A DNA stretch of 64,000 nt from an uncultured Collinsella sp. (GCA_900541725.1 UQLB01000005.1:52263-116262); one strand, 5' to 3'; counted from the stretch's first letter, positions 33,381-42,948 are shown. A program made the numbers and translations. Notes: generated by a model from the sequence alone, not told the origin.

Positions 33381-34085
33381 GTGACTCGAACCATCGACAT
33401 TCCAACGTTTCAAGCGACCGTCGTACGCAACTGCTCCCCCACGCTCGCGAGCATCAAACCCGCTTCGCTCTTTACCTATCCCGGTCTCTACGCAAACCAA
33501 AACGGAAAGCCCGGCAACCCTCATATCAAAACGCGTCGCACGCGCCTGCTTGCCGTCATAGCCCAGTGCAACCGCGAGCTTGAGCCACTCGGCATCCACA
33601 TGAGCGTCCTCGTCTGGCGTCCTTGCGGAGCGCTGATCTACGTGTACCGCCCCGCCGCCCTCATGCGCTACTTATCCGACCCTCGAGCCGCAGCAGTTCT
33701 TGCCACCGAAGGCTACGACGTTTGCAACCTGAGCGCATCCCTTGTGCATCTAGCCGCACGCATTACGCTGGCGAGCAGCAATGTTGCGGAAAGCGCCTGC
33801 GACAGTGGACTTTGTGTTATCGCGCAGAGCGATACGTGCGATAAGAGCTGTGCTTGCGAGTTTCCTCACGAAATTGGCTATTTTTTGGGCTACCCCTACG
33901 AAGACGTGCATCAGTTTATTGCCCAGCACGGCGAAAACTACAAGGTTTTTGGTGCTTGGAAGGTGTACTCAAACGTCGAGGCGGCGCTTGCGACCTTTGA
34001 CTCTTATCGCGCATGCACGCAATACCTTACCTACATCTATCAGCAGGGCTGTACCCTTGAACAGCTTGTTCAGGCAGCCCGATAG
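33381..34085 (+). CDS. DUF3793 family protein
   Basis: The GTG at 33381 follows AAAGGAG and gives 234 residues. Features of DUF3793 are LVWRPCGALIYVYRPAAL in the middle, CEFPHEIGYFLGYPYEDVHQF and the late FGAWKVYSNVEAA. A Cys pair before it (CDKSCACEF) could hold metal. The family usually sits next to a flavodoxin gene in gut anaerobes, as here, at 46 bp. Function is unknown; regulation and context point to iron limitation. Confidence 0.88.
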   Translation: MTRTIDIPTFQATVVRNCSPTLASIKPASLFTYPGLYANQNGKPGNPHIKTRRTRLLAVIAQCNRELEPLGIHMSVLVWRPCGALIYVYRPAALMRYLSDPRAAAVLATEGYDVCNLSASLVHLAARITLASSNVAESACDSGLCVIAQSDTCDKSCACEFPHEIGYFLGYPYEDVHQFIAQHGENYKVFGAWKVYSNVEAALATFDSYRACTQYLTYIYQQGCTLEQLVQAAR

Positions 34086-34131
34086 AACATACAAAACGCG
34101 GCTGCATGCCGCACAACCGAAAGGACCCAAC

Positions 34132-34551
34132 ATGAGCAAGATCGCCGTCGTCTACTGGAGCGGAACGGGCAACACCGAGGCCATGGCAAACTTCGTCGCG
34201 GAGGGCGCGGTGTCCGCCGGCGCCGAGGCCGAGGTCATCCCTTGTGCCGACTTCTCTGCCGACAAGACCGCCAGCTACGACGCCATCGCCTTCGGCTGTC
34301 CCGCCATGGGCTCCGAGGAACTCGAGTACGACGAGTTCCAGCCGATGTGGGATGAGGTCAAGGAGAACCTGGGCGACAAGAAGGTCGTCCTGTTTGGCTC
34401 CTATTCGTGGGCCGAGGGCGAGTGGATGGACAATTGGAAGGCCGATGCCGATGAGGCCGGCGTCAATGTCATCGATTCCGTCATCTGCTTCGATGCGCCT
34501 GATGACGAGGCCGAAGCCGCCTGCAAGGCCTTGGGCGCCGAGCTGGCCTAA
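34132..34551 (+). CDS. Flavodoxin
   Basis: The ATG at 34132 follows AAAGGA and gives 139 residues, the short-chain size. The FMN phosphate loop is VVYWSGTGNTEAMANFV near the N-terminus. The isoalloxazine loops are FGCPAMGSEELEYDEF and FGSYSWAEGEWMDNW. Flavodoxin carries electrons in place of ferredoxin, typically when iron is limiting, which agrees with the DtxR-like box upstream. Confidence 0.95.
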   Translation: MSKIAVVYWSGTGNTEAMANFVAEGAVSAGAEAEVIPCADFSADKTASYDAIAFGCPAMGSEELEYDEFQPMWDEVKENLGDKKVVLFGSYSWAEGEWMDNWKADADEAGVNVIDSVICFDAPDDEAEAACKALGAELA

Positions 34552-34581
34552 ACTGCCCATCGCCACGCCAACCGCAACGTA

Positions 34582-34615
34582 AACGGGCCCCAGGTCGCCA
34601 AGACCCGGGGCCCGT
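34582..34615. terminator. Terminator after flavodoxin (also serves the convergent gene)
   Basis: AACGGGCCCC / GGGGCCCGTT arms form a strong hairpin between convergent flavodoxin and surface-protein genes. T residues follow on both strands. Confidence 0.85.
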
Positions 34616-34690
34616 TCATCTATTAAGCCGCGCACAGGCGGCATAGTCGCGCCCGCGCGTCAAACGGCGGGCGCAATGCGCATTGAATTG

Positions 34691-37600
34691 CTACGCGTTC
34701 TTACGAGAACGCACGAACCACGCGCCAATGACCGCAAGGCACACGATGCCAGCGACGACACCGGCAACGGCAACAGGATTCACGCCGCTCTGCCCAGCCG
34801 AGGCATCCTTGCGCGATGCGGCGGCAGTAGCGGTCTTCGCCTTCGAACCAGAAGATTTGTCAGAGCTAGACTCCTTGCCGGATTCGCTCTTGGCGGAATC
34901 CGCGTGCTCCGCCGTCTCCGGCTTCGCGCCATCCTGCGAAGTGGTAGCGCCCTGCTTTCCACCGGTGCCGTTGCCATCCTGCGAGGCGGGCGGCACAACC
35001 GCAGGTGTCGGGCTCTTCGTCGGAACCGTAGGTACGGGAACCTCGGGCGTCACAGGCTCTTTAGGATCACTCGGCTTGACGGTGCCGGCCTTCACATTGC
35101 CGATCTTGGTCCAACTCACGCCGGCACCCGCGAACTTATAGGCCGAAAGGGCCCGCAAGACCTGCACGGTGGCAAGCGCGTTGGCATTGCCGGGTTTGCC
35201 GTCTGATCCCATGGTGTGAGCGTATCCCTTGCCGTCAGCAACTTCATAGGCGGCAATCGCGGTAATCAGACTATTTGCGCCCGTCGCAAAACCGTTCTTG
35301 GAATTTGCGGGGTCCTTGCCGAGCGCCACAAGAGCAAGCAGCACCTGGGCATTCGACTCAACAGACCCAAAATCGCAAAGACCGTTCATCCGCCCCTTAA
35401 GGAAGCCGAGCGCTTTGTCGACAGCGGACGCAACAGAGAGCTGACCATTCGAAGCCAGGGCAGCGGCACATGCGTCGCCGTCAACATAGGGCGCAAGCGC
35501 CTGCAGCGCCATGGCGGTCATATCGACGTTGCTTGCACCAGCCGTATCAATGGTAAAGCCGCCATCCGAGTTTTGGAACGTGAGCAGCGTGCAAACAAGC
35601 TGAGCACGTGTCCAGGACGAGCCGAATGCAGACAGCGCTTCATCCGAAACGCGCGCCTCGTCAAGGGCGATCAACGCATAGACCAAGTTATTCGCCGAAG
35701 CCGCAAGGTCGCCGTGCGAGCATATGACGGCAGCAAGGTTAACGCCATCAAAAGACGTAATGTTCTCGCCAAGTGCAGCCAACGTAAGCGCAACGCGCTC
35801 GCAATCCGTTACCTTGGCGGTGCTACCGGCCCACTCGGCCTTATGGTCGGCAAGAGACTTCTTGTAATTCTTGATAAGCGCGTCGTCGATCTTGCGCCCC
35901 GATTTTGCGAAGGCGTAGATTTCCCATTCCTGGCCATAGGTGTACGCATCGGTCGTGCGGTTGGCGTCAAAGTACTTGGCGGCAGAGAGGGCACCCTTAT
36001 CGGCCTGCGCCTCGTTATCCGGCGAGGCGGCGATACCGTCAACCGTAATCTCAAAGGAGACGGCCTTGGCGCCGGCAGTCTGGTCGACCGGAGTACCCGT
36101 CACCGTATAGGTACCGGCCTTGTTGGCCGTTAGAACATAGGTTCCGCTCGCTACAAACAGCCCGTCGTCGGGAGCACCGTCAACGTGCTTCCAGTCACCC
36201 AGAGCACGACGGTCGATGCTCACAGCATCCGACGCATCCTGGCCATCTGCGCCCGTCACGGTCCATATCATGCCGGGCTCGGAGACACTCCAGCCCTCGG
36301 CATCGTTCTCGCCCACATAGCTCAGGTCGAGCCCGACCGTCTTGCCGGCCTTAATGGACGCGGGAGCATTTGCGATGGTCACCGATTTCAGCGGGTTTCG
36401 GTAAGCGTAGGTAACCTCTCGCTTGCCCGAGGAGATAACGCTGCCGTCCTGGTTTTCGACCGTCGCCTCGAATGTCGTCTTGCCGGCCTTATACGGCGTA
36501 AATCCAATATCGCCGCTTGTAGTGTACTCGGCGACTGCACTATCGCTCGAGGTGACCGTGTAGTTTGCACGGTCACTCGCATACTCCGGGCCCACAACCG
36601 GTGCAGCCTTGTCGGTCAGGAAAGCACCCTTGGCAAGCGGATTACGGCCATGCAGATAAACAGTCTTGCCGTCCTCGTTGTAGCCAAGCGAAATGCTCGT
36701 CGCCGGCACATAGGTCGAGGTAACCTTTACGCTCTTATCGGCAAGGTCGACGTTCGTTCGCGAGGAGACCGAAATCGTGGCCTCGCCCGCCTGCTTAAAG
36801 TAGAAGCATGCCGATCCGGGATTGGAATAGAGCACGTTCGAAGGCGTACCCGCAAAGCGAAAACGCGTATAGGAAACAGGGGTGTACTCGCCCTCAGCGG
36901 CGTCGGCGTAATGAACACGGATCTCGAGGTTCTTGACCTCGGAGCCCGTAACCGCAATAGTGCCGCCCGTCACGTTTTCGCCGTTGTACCAAATCTGGAA
37001 ATCATCAATAGGCTTGGAGATCGCCTTCACCACGACGGTCGCAACGTTCTCGGTGGTGCCGTCATCCTTATGAAGCGTAGCGGTCACCGTACCCACGGCA
37101 TCGTTGTATACGTGCAGCAGGCCCGTTTCCTCGTTAACGGCGATATCTCCTCTGTTAGCGTCCGGAGTGCCCCAAGTCACCTTAGCACCCTTAGACAAAC
37201 CCTTGAGCGCAAGCGTGCCCGAGACGCAGGCGGCACCGTTCTCGCCCACCACGACATCGTCGGGAGACGGGTAGAGCATGCCATCGGCGGCAGTCACGGT
37301 CCTGCCGGTGCGCGCAGATGTAAACGTCACCTCGTATTTATTGTTTGCGGCAGGGCTCTCGGGCGATTCGTAGTCCTGGTCCTCACCAAAATACGGCAAG
37401 CCATCGGCTCCCATGCCCCATGCGCTACCGTTTTCGCCACGGTTGACGTTAAGGTTTTCGACAAAGGTCGCCGTCTTCATGTCGTCGGCATCGACAGCAT
37501 AGGAGTTGACGAGCGCCCTCGCGGGGAACTGAGCCTTGTTGGTAAGGCCTTCCTGCCAGTACGTATTGACGAGCTGACCGGAGCCATAACTCGCAAAGAG

Positions 37601-39238
37601 CACGCCGCCGGTCGCTGCAGCGGTAGACACGCAGTTAGAAATTACGCCGCCTTCGAGCGTACGGCCAAAGCCCACAACGCCCTTGCCCGTAACAGACGTG
37701 GAGCAGTTGAGAACGGCGCCCCTAATCTGGTTGCCGAGCGGACCGAACGATTTGCCGTCGACCGCTTTCTTAAGCTCGCCGGCAAAAGAGACGTTTTGGA
37801 CAACGCCGATGGAGCCGACGCTCGCGAAGAGCGACTTGACGCCACCGCCATTGTTGAAGGTAATGGTGTGGCCCTGGCCGTCAAACGTGCAGTTGAGCTC
37901 ACCCGAAGGACCAAAGAAATACTCATCATCAATCACGATATCGTTGTCGAGCACATAGTAGTTGTTCGCGTCCTTGACGTTCATAGAAATGAAGTCGTCC
38001 TGCGATTTAATGTGCTTGACGCTCTCGGGCTGGGCGACGGGGGCCGTCGGCTTCTTCTTCTCGAGGGCATCCTTAGCCGCATTGAGTGCCTTGACCGCCG
38101 CATTTACATCGGACTGGGAGGCATCGGCATTGTCGTTTACGGCCTTTGCGTCCGCAAGGGCAGAGGCTAGGGCAGACCACGAATCGGATGTATAGTCGGA
38201 CTCCTTGAGCGCCTCGACAGACTTGATGGCAGCGGCGAGCGCATCCTTGTTAACGACAACGGGAGCAGATCCACTCGTCAAGATCGGCAGGCCGCCGTTG
38301 GACGTCCAGGTAAACCCGGTCGCCGGCGCATTGGCATTGAGCACGGTAAGAGATTCGGCAGACGAAAGGTAAAGGTCAGAGGCTTTCGCAGCATTACCCT
38401 TATCAAAGCCCCTATAGTTCATCTCGGCAGGCGAAAAACCTACGGTATAGAGGCAATTCGAAAGCGAGCCAGCCCGGGCCTCGCCCACCAGCCCGCCATT
38501 CATCTCGACGCCCGAACCGGCAAAATAGGAATTGACGATCTTGCCGGACGCCATGCCGCCGACCAGGCCGCCGGCATAGCCCATCCAACCGCTCAGGTTC
38601 ACGCTCGCCGTGGACCAGCACATCTGAACGGTACCGGAAAGCGTCATGGCGATGGAGCCCACATTATCGCTACTCGAGACGGAGCCCGTCACGCCTAGGT
38701 TCTGGATAGTTCCCGTTACGTTGTTCGCGACGGCCTTGCCGCTAATGGTGACGGTATGACCCTGACCGTCCAACACGCCGGCAACGGTCTCAATCTGCTG
38801 GTCGGCACCCATCGAAATGTTCGCACCGAGTTTTACGGTAGCGCCGGCTTCGATGGTCGAAGGCATATCGGCCGCGTCGTCGACGACAACCGTCTCGCCC
38901 GAGCGCGCTACCCCAGCAGAAGCTCCGACCACTTCGGTCTGCGCGGCCGAAGTCTCCCCGTTGGACACAACGGACTGCACGGCAGTATCGGAGCCTTCTT
39001 GCTCCTGTGCGCTGTCGCCGTCATCGGACACGCCGATTTCAGCATCGGCAGAAGGTTCATCTTCGCTCGATGCACCCTGCTCAGCATCGGTCGCCGCGGC
39101 AACCTGATCAGCCATCACGGCTACGCCCGCACCCACCTCCTCGGCAAATGCAGTCATTCCGGTGCTCGAGCTGGCAAAGATAAACGCCATGAACACCACG
39201 AGGAATTTCCTCGCAACAGTTCGGATGTTTTTGAGCAT
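34691..39238 (-). CDS. Giant cell-surface protein with GLUG, FIVAR, Ig-like and intrinsic-factor-type toroid domains
   Basis: The ATG at 39238 follows AGGGGGAG; 1515 residues. A signal peptide (residues 1-31, ending TAFAEE) is followed by an acidic region and two GLUG-type beta-helix segments (about 117-300 and 409-620; VLDGQGHTVTISGKA and TFDGQGHTITFNNGG). A FIVAR helical module lies between them (329-401). Ig-like domains cover about 640-1080. Residues 1095-1370 form an alpha/alpha toroid with the QNSDGGF motif, then SNVDMTAMALQALAPY and ESNAQVLLALVALGKDP. This is the fold used by intrinsic factor and transcobalamin as well as terpene cyclases. A low-complexity stalk, one membrane helix and RSRKNA close the protein; no LPxTG is seen. 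A cobalamin riboswitch precedes it, so a role in capturing corrinoids at the cell surface is suggested. Confidence 0.88.
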   Translation of the reverse strand: MLKNIRTVARKFLVVFMAFIFASSSTGMTAFAEEVGAGVAVMADQVAAATDAEQGASSEDEPSADAEIGVSDDGDSAQEQEGSDTAVQSVVSNGETSAAQTEVVGASAGVARSGETVVVDDAADMPSTIEAGATVKLGANISMGADQQIETVAGVLDGQGHTVTISGKAVANNVTGTIQNLGVTGSVSSSDNVGSIAMTLSGTVQMCWSTASVNLSGWMGYAGGLVGGMASGKIVNSYFAGSGVEMNGGLVGEARAGSLSNCLYTVGFSPAEMNYRGFDKGNAAKASDLYLSSAESLTVLNANAPATGFTWTSNGGLPILTSGSAPVVVNKDALAAAIKSVEALKESDYTSDSWSALASALADAKAVNDNADASQSDVNAAVKALNAAKDALEKKKPTAPVAQPESVKHIKSQDDFISMNVKDANNYYVLDNDIVIDDEYFFGPSGELNCTFDGQGHTITFNNGGGVKSLFASVGSIGVVQNVSFAGELKKAVDGKSFGPLGNQIRGAVLNCSTSVTGKGVVGFGRTLEGGVISNCVSTAAATGGVLFASYGSGQLVNTYWQEGLTNKAQFPARALVNSYAVDADDMKTATFVENLNVNRGENGSAWGMGADGLPYFGEDQDYESPESPAANNKYEVTFTSARTGRTVTAADGMLYPSPDDVVVGENGAACVSGTLALKGLSKGAKVTWGTPDANRGDIAVNEETGLLHVYNDAVGTVTATLHKDDGTTENVATVVVKAISKPIDDFQIWYNGENVTGGTIAVTGSEVKNLEIRVHYADAAEGEYTPVSYTRFRFAGTPSNVLYSNPGSACFYFKQAGEATISVSSRTNVDLADKSVKVTSTYVPATSISLGYNEDGKTVYLHGRNPLAKGAFLTDKAAPVVGPEYASDRANYTVTSSDSAVAEYTTSGDIGFTPYKAGKTTFEATVENQDGSVISSGKREVTYAYRNPLKSVTIANAPASIKAGKTVGLDLSYVGENDAEGWSVSEPGMIWTVTGADGQDASDAVSIDRRALGDWKHVDGAPDDGLFVASGTYVLTANKAGTYTVTGTPVDQTAGAKAVSFEITVDGIAASPDNEAQADKGALSAAKYFDANRTTDAYTYGQEWEIYAFAKSGRKIDDALIKNYKKSLADHKAEWAGSTAKVTDCERVALTLAALGENITSFDGVNLAAVICSHGDLAASANNLVYALIALDEARVSDEALSAFGSSWTRAQLVCTLLTFQNSDGGFTIDTAGASNVDMTAMALQALAPYVDGDACAAALASNGQLSVASAVDKALGFLKGRMNGLCDFGSVESNAQVLLALVALGKDPANSKNGFATGANSLITAIAAYEVADGKGYAHTMGSDGKPGNANALATVQVLRALSAYKFAGAGVSWTKIGNVKAGTVKPSDPKEPVTPEVPVPTVPTKSPTPAVVPPASQDGNGTGGKQGATTSQDGAKPETAEHADSAKSESGKESSSDKSSGSKAKTATAAASRKDASAGQSGVNPVAVAGVVAGIVCLAVIGAWFVRSRKNA

Positions 39239-39434
39239 CCCACTCCCCCTTGATTTGGAAGATCATTACCTCAACAAGAATCGAGGCCGATCATGTAAAG
39301 GGAAACGAGACACAGCGGGGCGCCCGCACCTGACAGCACACAACAATGGCCCGCACAACAGGCGGGACGCATAGGAGCAATATATGATGTCATCTCTTGT
39401 TCACCGGAATCCAGCGGCTTCCAAAAGACCCTCG

Positions 39435-39570
39435 ACACGAGAAGACCGTGGGCAAGTAATCTGACTCGCAAAGACAACGTCCCCGCACACAGTAACCGCC
39501 TTGTCTGGGATTCCCACCCAGTTCCCTTTTATGCGCCAAGCGCACCCGCGGTCCGGCTTCTTTTCAAACA
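39435..39570 (-). ncRNA. Cobalamin riboswitch
   Basis: On the minus strand the B12 box reads GAGTCAGATTACTTGCC (39451-39467), close to the consensus. Upstream of it are AAAAGGGAAC-TGGGTGGGAATCCCA (39505-39530), the conserved GGGAA and GGTGGNANTCC elements, and GTTACTGTG. The terminal stem pairs GACCG with CGGTC (about 39442-39446 and 39550-39555). The aptamer ends about 200 nt before the surface-protein start. Hairpins CCCGC / GCGGG at about 39350-39366 and GCGGG / CCCGC near 39318-39330 may form the expression platform. Adenosyl- or another cobalamin should lower expression. Confidence 0.9.
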
Positions 39571-39690
39571 ACATGTCATTGTATGAAAGGCCGCATGGTT
39601 GACACGCGCCCCATACCGCGTCCACAGAATTCACCAAACATGTGTCCGAAGAGTCCACGGGAGGGGTAACGGCTGTCTTTTAGCCAAAAT

Positions 39691-39725
39691 ACAAAACGGG
39701 CCGCGGCAGCATCGCCACAGCCCGT
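39691..39725 (-). terminator. Rho-independent terminator of the ABC transporter operon
   Basis: On the minus strand ACGGGC / GCCCGT encloses a GC-rich loop and is followed by TTTTGTATTTT, 33 bp after the ATPase stop codon. Confidence 0.88.
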
Positions 39726-39757
39726 CAACTCAAACTATGCTCAAATATCAATGCAAT

Positions 39758-40510
39758 CTAGGAAATGTTGCCCAAGAACACCTTGGTGCGTTCGCTCTTG
39801 GGGTGGTCGAAGACCTCGCTCGGCGTGCCCTCCTCCACGATAACGCCGCCGTCCATAAAGACCACGCGGTCGGCAACGTCGCGGGCAAAGCCCATCTCGT
39901 GCGTCACGACGATCATGGTCATGCCGTCGCGCGCCAAATCACGCATAACACCCAAAACGTCGCGAACGAGCTCGGGATCAAGCGCCGACGTGGCCTCGTC
40001 AAAAAGCATAACGTGCGGGTTCATCGACAAAGCGCGGGCAATGGCGACGCGCTGCTGCTGGCCACCCGAAAGCTGGCTCGGCATAAAGTCGATGCGCTCG
40101 GCCAGGCCAACCTTGGTCAGCTCCTCGATGGCGATCTTCTCGGCCTCTTCTTTGCTGCGCTTGAGTACCTTTTGCTGCGCAAGCATGACGTTCTTTTTGA
40201 CTGACAGGTGCGGGAACAAATTGAACTGTTGGAACACCATGCCCAGATGCGTACGTACCTTGTTGAGGTCGACGCCCTTGGCGCACACGTCCACGCCCTC
40301 AACGACAATCGAGCCGCTCGTGGGATGCTCCAGACGATTGATGCAGCGAAGCATCGTCGACTTGCCCGAGCCCGAAGGACCCAGGACTACGACGACCTCG
40401 CCCTTGTGCACATCCAGATCGATATCGCGCAGGACCACGTTATCGCCAAAGGCCTTCTGGAGATTCTTGATGCTGACGACGACCTCGTTCGAGTTATTGG
40501 TTTCGCTCAT
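39758..40510 (-). CDS. glnQ: Polar amino acid ABC transporter ATPase
   Basis: This 250-residue ATPase has Walker A VVLGPSGSGKSTMLRCINRLE, Q-loop VFQQFNLFPHLSVKKNV, signature LSGGQQQRVAIARALSM and Walker B VMLFDEATSALDPELV, typical of the GlnQ/HisP group. A poly-Asn/Glu start (SETNNSNEVV) precedes the core. It is 12 nt downstream of the permease gene and ends the operon. It powers uptake of a polar amino acid, probably glutamine or another; specificity lies in the binding protein. Confidence 0.95.
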   Translation of the reverse strand: MSETNNSNEVVVSIKNLQKAFGDNVVLRDIDLDVHKGEVVVVLGPSGSGKSTMLRCINRLEHPTSGSIVVEGVDVCAKGVDLNKVRTHLGMVFQQFNLFPHLSVKKNVMLAQQKVLKRSKEEAEKIAIEELTKVGLAERIDFMPSQLSGGQQQRVAIARALSMNPHVMLFDEATSALDPELVRDVLGVMRDLARDGMTMIVVTHEMGFARDVADRVVFMDGGVIVEEGTPSEVFDHPKSERTKVFLGNIS

Positions 40511-40522
40511 AATAGAACCTCC

Positions 40523-41884
40523 TTACAGACCAGCGATATGGTCGGCGGGCGTCGCGACAACCTGTCCGGCGCTCTTGGTGGGACGCTTCTTTTTGGTTTC
40601 GGCCGTGCCCAAAAGCCTCGCCTCAAGACCGCTCACCAAGCGCGCAAGCGGCAGGGTGATGACCAGGTAGAACAGGGCGGCAACCACATACGGCGTGATG
40701 GAGCCCGTCGTGGCCACGATGGTGCGGGCGTTCATGACGATCTCGACCACGCCCACGGCCGCGAGCAGCGACGTATCCTTGTAAAGCAGGATAAACTCGC
40801 TGGTCAGCGTAGGCAGGACATTGCGGAACGTCTGCGGAATCATAACGTAGAGCAGCGTCTGGAAGGCATTCATGCCCAGCGAGCGAGCGGCCTCGTTTTG
40901 GCCCTTGGGGATCGACTGAATACCGGCGCGGAAGATCTCGCACAGGTAGGCGGACGAGTTCATGGCCATGACGATGACGCCCAACACATAGTCGTCCACC
41001 TTGACGCCGGCAAGCGGCAGGCCAAAGAACGCGATGTAGATCTGCAGGAACGCCGGCGTACCACGGATGATATTCACATAGATGCCGGCAAGGCAACGAA
41101 GGATGCGCGACTTGGAGATGCGCATGAGCGACAAGGCAAAGCCAAAGGGAATTGCCAGCGGAAACGCCACGAGCACGATCGAGAGCGACATGAGGAAGCC
41201 TTTGAAGACGATCGGCAGGCTCTGGACCAAAATGACCGGGTTCAGGAACAGGCGAAGGAACATGTTGGAATTCCATGCCTCGACCCACGGCTGCTCCTTA
41301 AGGTCGGCCAGGAAGTTATCGAATGCCGTCACGCCCTTGATCTCGACGGAAGGAATCTTGGAGATCTTCTTGGTCGAACCATCGGCCAAAGTGTAGGTGC
41401 CGCTAAAGGCCTCATCGCCGCCCTCGACGGGGAAGGTCACGCCGTAGACCTCGACACGGAAAAAGCCGCCGGCAGGCGCCGTCTCGCCAAAGTCGATCTT
41501 GAGCGTCTGGCCGTCAGCCTTGCACGTGGGCTTCATGGGCGTACGATCCATGAGGTCCTCGCCCGAGAGCATCGTCAATCGCGTGTCATCGGTACCAAAC
41601 GTCGTGCCGTCGACAAACGTCAGCGAAAGACCGCTCAGTTCCTCGTCGGCATCGGCCTGAACTTCCCAGGTGATGCGCGTCTCGGTACCGCCGACCACAG
41701 CGCTACCCGAACCGGTATTGGGTCGGGCGGTAATCTTTGCGGTCTCAAGCGCCTGGGCGGTCGTGGGCGCATATGCCCCCGCACACACCAGCGCGAGCGC
41801 CACGGCCATGACGCAGGCTAGCTTTTGGAGCAAGGCGGGCAGTGGAAAACGCTGCTCCGCGGCCCCTTTGTTCAGTCGAGACAA
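40523..41884 (-). CDS. Amino acid ABC permease with extracellular N-terminal domain
   Basis: A TTG at 41884 follows AGGAG; upstream frame to 41989 runs through the terminator hairpin. The 453-residue protein starts with a signal-like helix (LACVMAVALALVCAG), then about 150 residues of an extracellular beta-rich domain (TRITWEVQADADEELSGLSL). A His/Glu/Gln-type permease follows from about residue 230: SLPIVFKGFLMSLSIVLVAF, IRGTPAFLQIYIAFFGL and the EAA motif EAARSLGMNAFQTLLYVMIPQ. The extra domain is unusual for GlnP-type permeases. It might help capture substrate; this is inference. Confidence 0.9.
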   Translation of the reverse strand: MSRLNKGAAEQRFPLPALLQKLACVMAVALALVCAGAYAPTTAQALETAKITARPNTGSGSAVVGGTETRITWEVQADADEELSGLSLTFVDGTTFGTDDTRLTMLSGEDLMDRTPMKPTCKADGQTLKIDFGETAPAGGFFRVEVYGVTFPVEGGDEAFSGTYTLADGSTKKISKIPSVEIKGVTAFDNFLADLKEQPWVEAWNSNMFLRLFLNPVILVQSLPIVFKGFLMSLSIVLVAFPLAIPFGFALSLMRISKSRILRCLAGIYVNIIRGTPAFLQIYIAFFGLPLAGVKVDDYVLGVIVMAMNSSAYLCEIFRAGIQSIPKGQNEAARSLGMNAFQTLLYVMIPQTFRNVLPTLTSEFILLYKDTSLLAAVGVVEIVMNARTIVATTGSITPYVVAALFYLVITLPLARLVSGLEARLLGTAETKKKRPTKSAGQVVATPADHIAGL

Positions 41885-41949
41885 GGTGGCTCCTATCGTA
41901 GAAGTTGCCGGCAAAACGAGACGGAAATGCTCTCCGTCAAGAGAAGCGC

Positions 41950-41984
41950 AAAGGCCCTCTCCGCCAAAACGGAAAGGGCCTGCG
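41950..41984 (-). terminator. Intra-operon hairpin between binding protein and permease
   Basis: AGGCCCT / AGGGCCT arms with an inner GCC loop lie between the binding-protein stop (42003) and the permease start. T residues follow on the minus strand only weakly. Partial termination would keep binding protein in excess over the permease. Confidence 0.6.
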
Positions 41985-42002
41985 CACAATCAAGTAGCTA
42001 TT

Positions 42003-42863
42003 TTACTTGATGTTGTACTTAGCCATGAGGGCGTCGACGGTACCGTCGTCGGTCAGGTCCTTGATGGCCTGGTTGATGTCGTCCTTGAGCTTGGTGTTGC
42101 CCTGGTTGATGGCGATGGCGTACTCCTCGCCGGTGCTGATCTGCTTGATGGTCTGGCAGGTGTTGAACTGCTCGGCGGTCAGCTGGCTGGCAACGGAGCG
42201 GTTGGTGACTACGGCGTCGCCCTTATCGGACTGCAGGGCGCTGAAGCACTCGGTGGCGTCCTTGTAGGGGACGATCTTGGCCTTGGGGAAGTTCTCCTGG
42301 GCAAAGGACTCGGCGGTCGAGCCAGACTGAACGATGATGGTAGCGTCGGCATTGTTGAGCTTCTCGCTGAAGTTGTCGGCCGTGATGTCGGTGTTATCGA
42401 CCTTGGTCACGATAGCCTGATCGTCCATGTAGTAGGAATCGGAGAAAGTGACTTCCTTCTCACGCTCGGGCGTGTCGGTGATAGCCGCGATGGCGACGTC
42501 GTACTTAGCGCCCGAAGCGACACCGGGGACGAGCGTGTCGAAGTCATTGTTGACGTACTCGACATCCAGGCCCAGCTTGTCGCCGATAGCCTTAATGAGC
42601 TCAAGGTCAAAGCCCTGATAATCGCCGTTGTCATCCTTGTACTCAAACGGAGCGTACTCGGCAGAGGTGCCGACGGTCAGCGTACCGTCCTTGACGAGCG
42701 CGTACTCCTTGGAGCCGTCGACCTTCTCGACCTTAGCGTCGTCAGAGCTGCTGGAACCGGCATCGGAACCAGAGGTGGCGTTGGACGAGCCGCAGCCCGT
42801 CAGTGCGAGGGCGAGCGCCATGGCGCCCGTGGCGGCAAATGCGCCAAGCTTCTTGAGCTTCAT
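42003..42863 (-). CDS. Polar amino acid ABC transporter substrate-binding lipoprotein
   Basis: The 286-residue protein has a lipoprotein signal (MKLKKLGAFAATGAMALALA, lipobox LTGC), a short Ser/Asp linker and a type II periplasmic-binding fold. The latter has LTVGTSAEYAPFEYKDDNGDYQGFDLELIKAIGD, a family-3 solute-binding signature, DVAIAAITDTPEREKEVTFSDSYY, and GDAVVTNRSVASQ. It should bind a polar amino acid at the membrane surface. It is the first gene of the operon. Confidence 0.95.
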   Translation of the reverse strand: MKLKKLGAFAATGAMALALALTGCGSSNATSGSDAGSSSSDDAKVEKVDGSKEYALVKDGTLTVGTSAEYAPFEYKDDNGDYQGFDLELIKAIGDKLGLDVEYVNNDFDTLVPGVASGAKYDVAIAAITDTPEREKEVTFSDSYYMDDQAIVTKVDNTDITADNFSEKLNNADATIIVQSGSTAESFAQENFPKAKIVPYKDATECFSALQSDKGDAVVTNRSVASQLTAEQFNTCQTIKQISTGEEYAIAINQGNTKLKDDINQAIKDLTDDGTVDALMAKYNIK

Positions 42864-42919
42864 AATCAGTCTCCTTCCGGTGACCCCGTTTGATTCAGAG
42901 GTCTGAAAAACTGATGGCT

Positions 42920-42948
42920 ATTATGCACCCGCTTGGGAGAATCTGCAA
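42920..42948 (-). promoter_or_regulatory. Promoter of the amino acid transporter operon
   Basis: On the minus strand TTGCAG (42943-42948) and CATAAT (42920-42925) form a near-consensus promoter with a 17-bp spacer, 57 bp upstream of the binding-protein start. Confidence 0.6.

Noticed and set aside
36185..38170. Plus-strand frame of 661 codons inside the surface protein gene
   Set aside because: The minus-strand frame has a signal peptide, domains and a riboswitch; the opposite frame has none.
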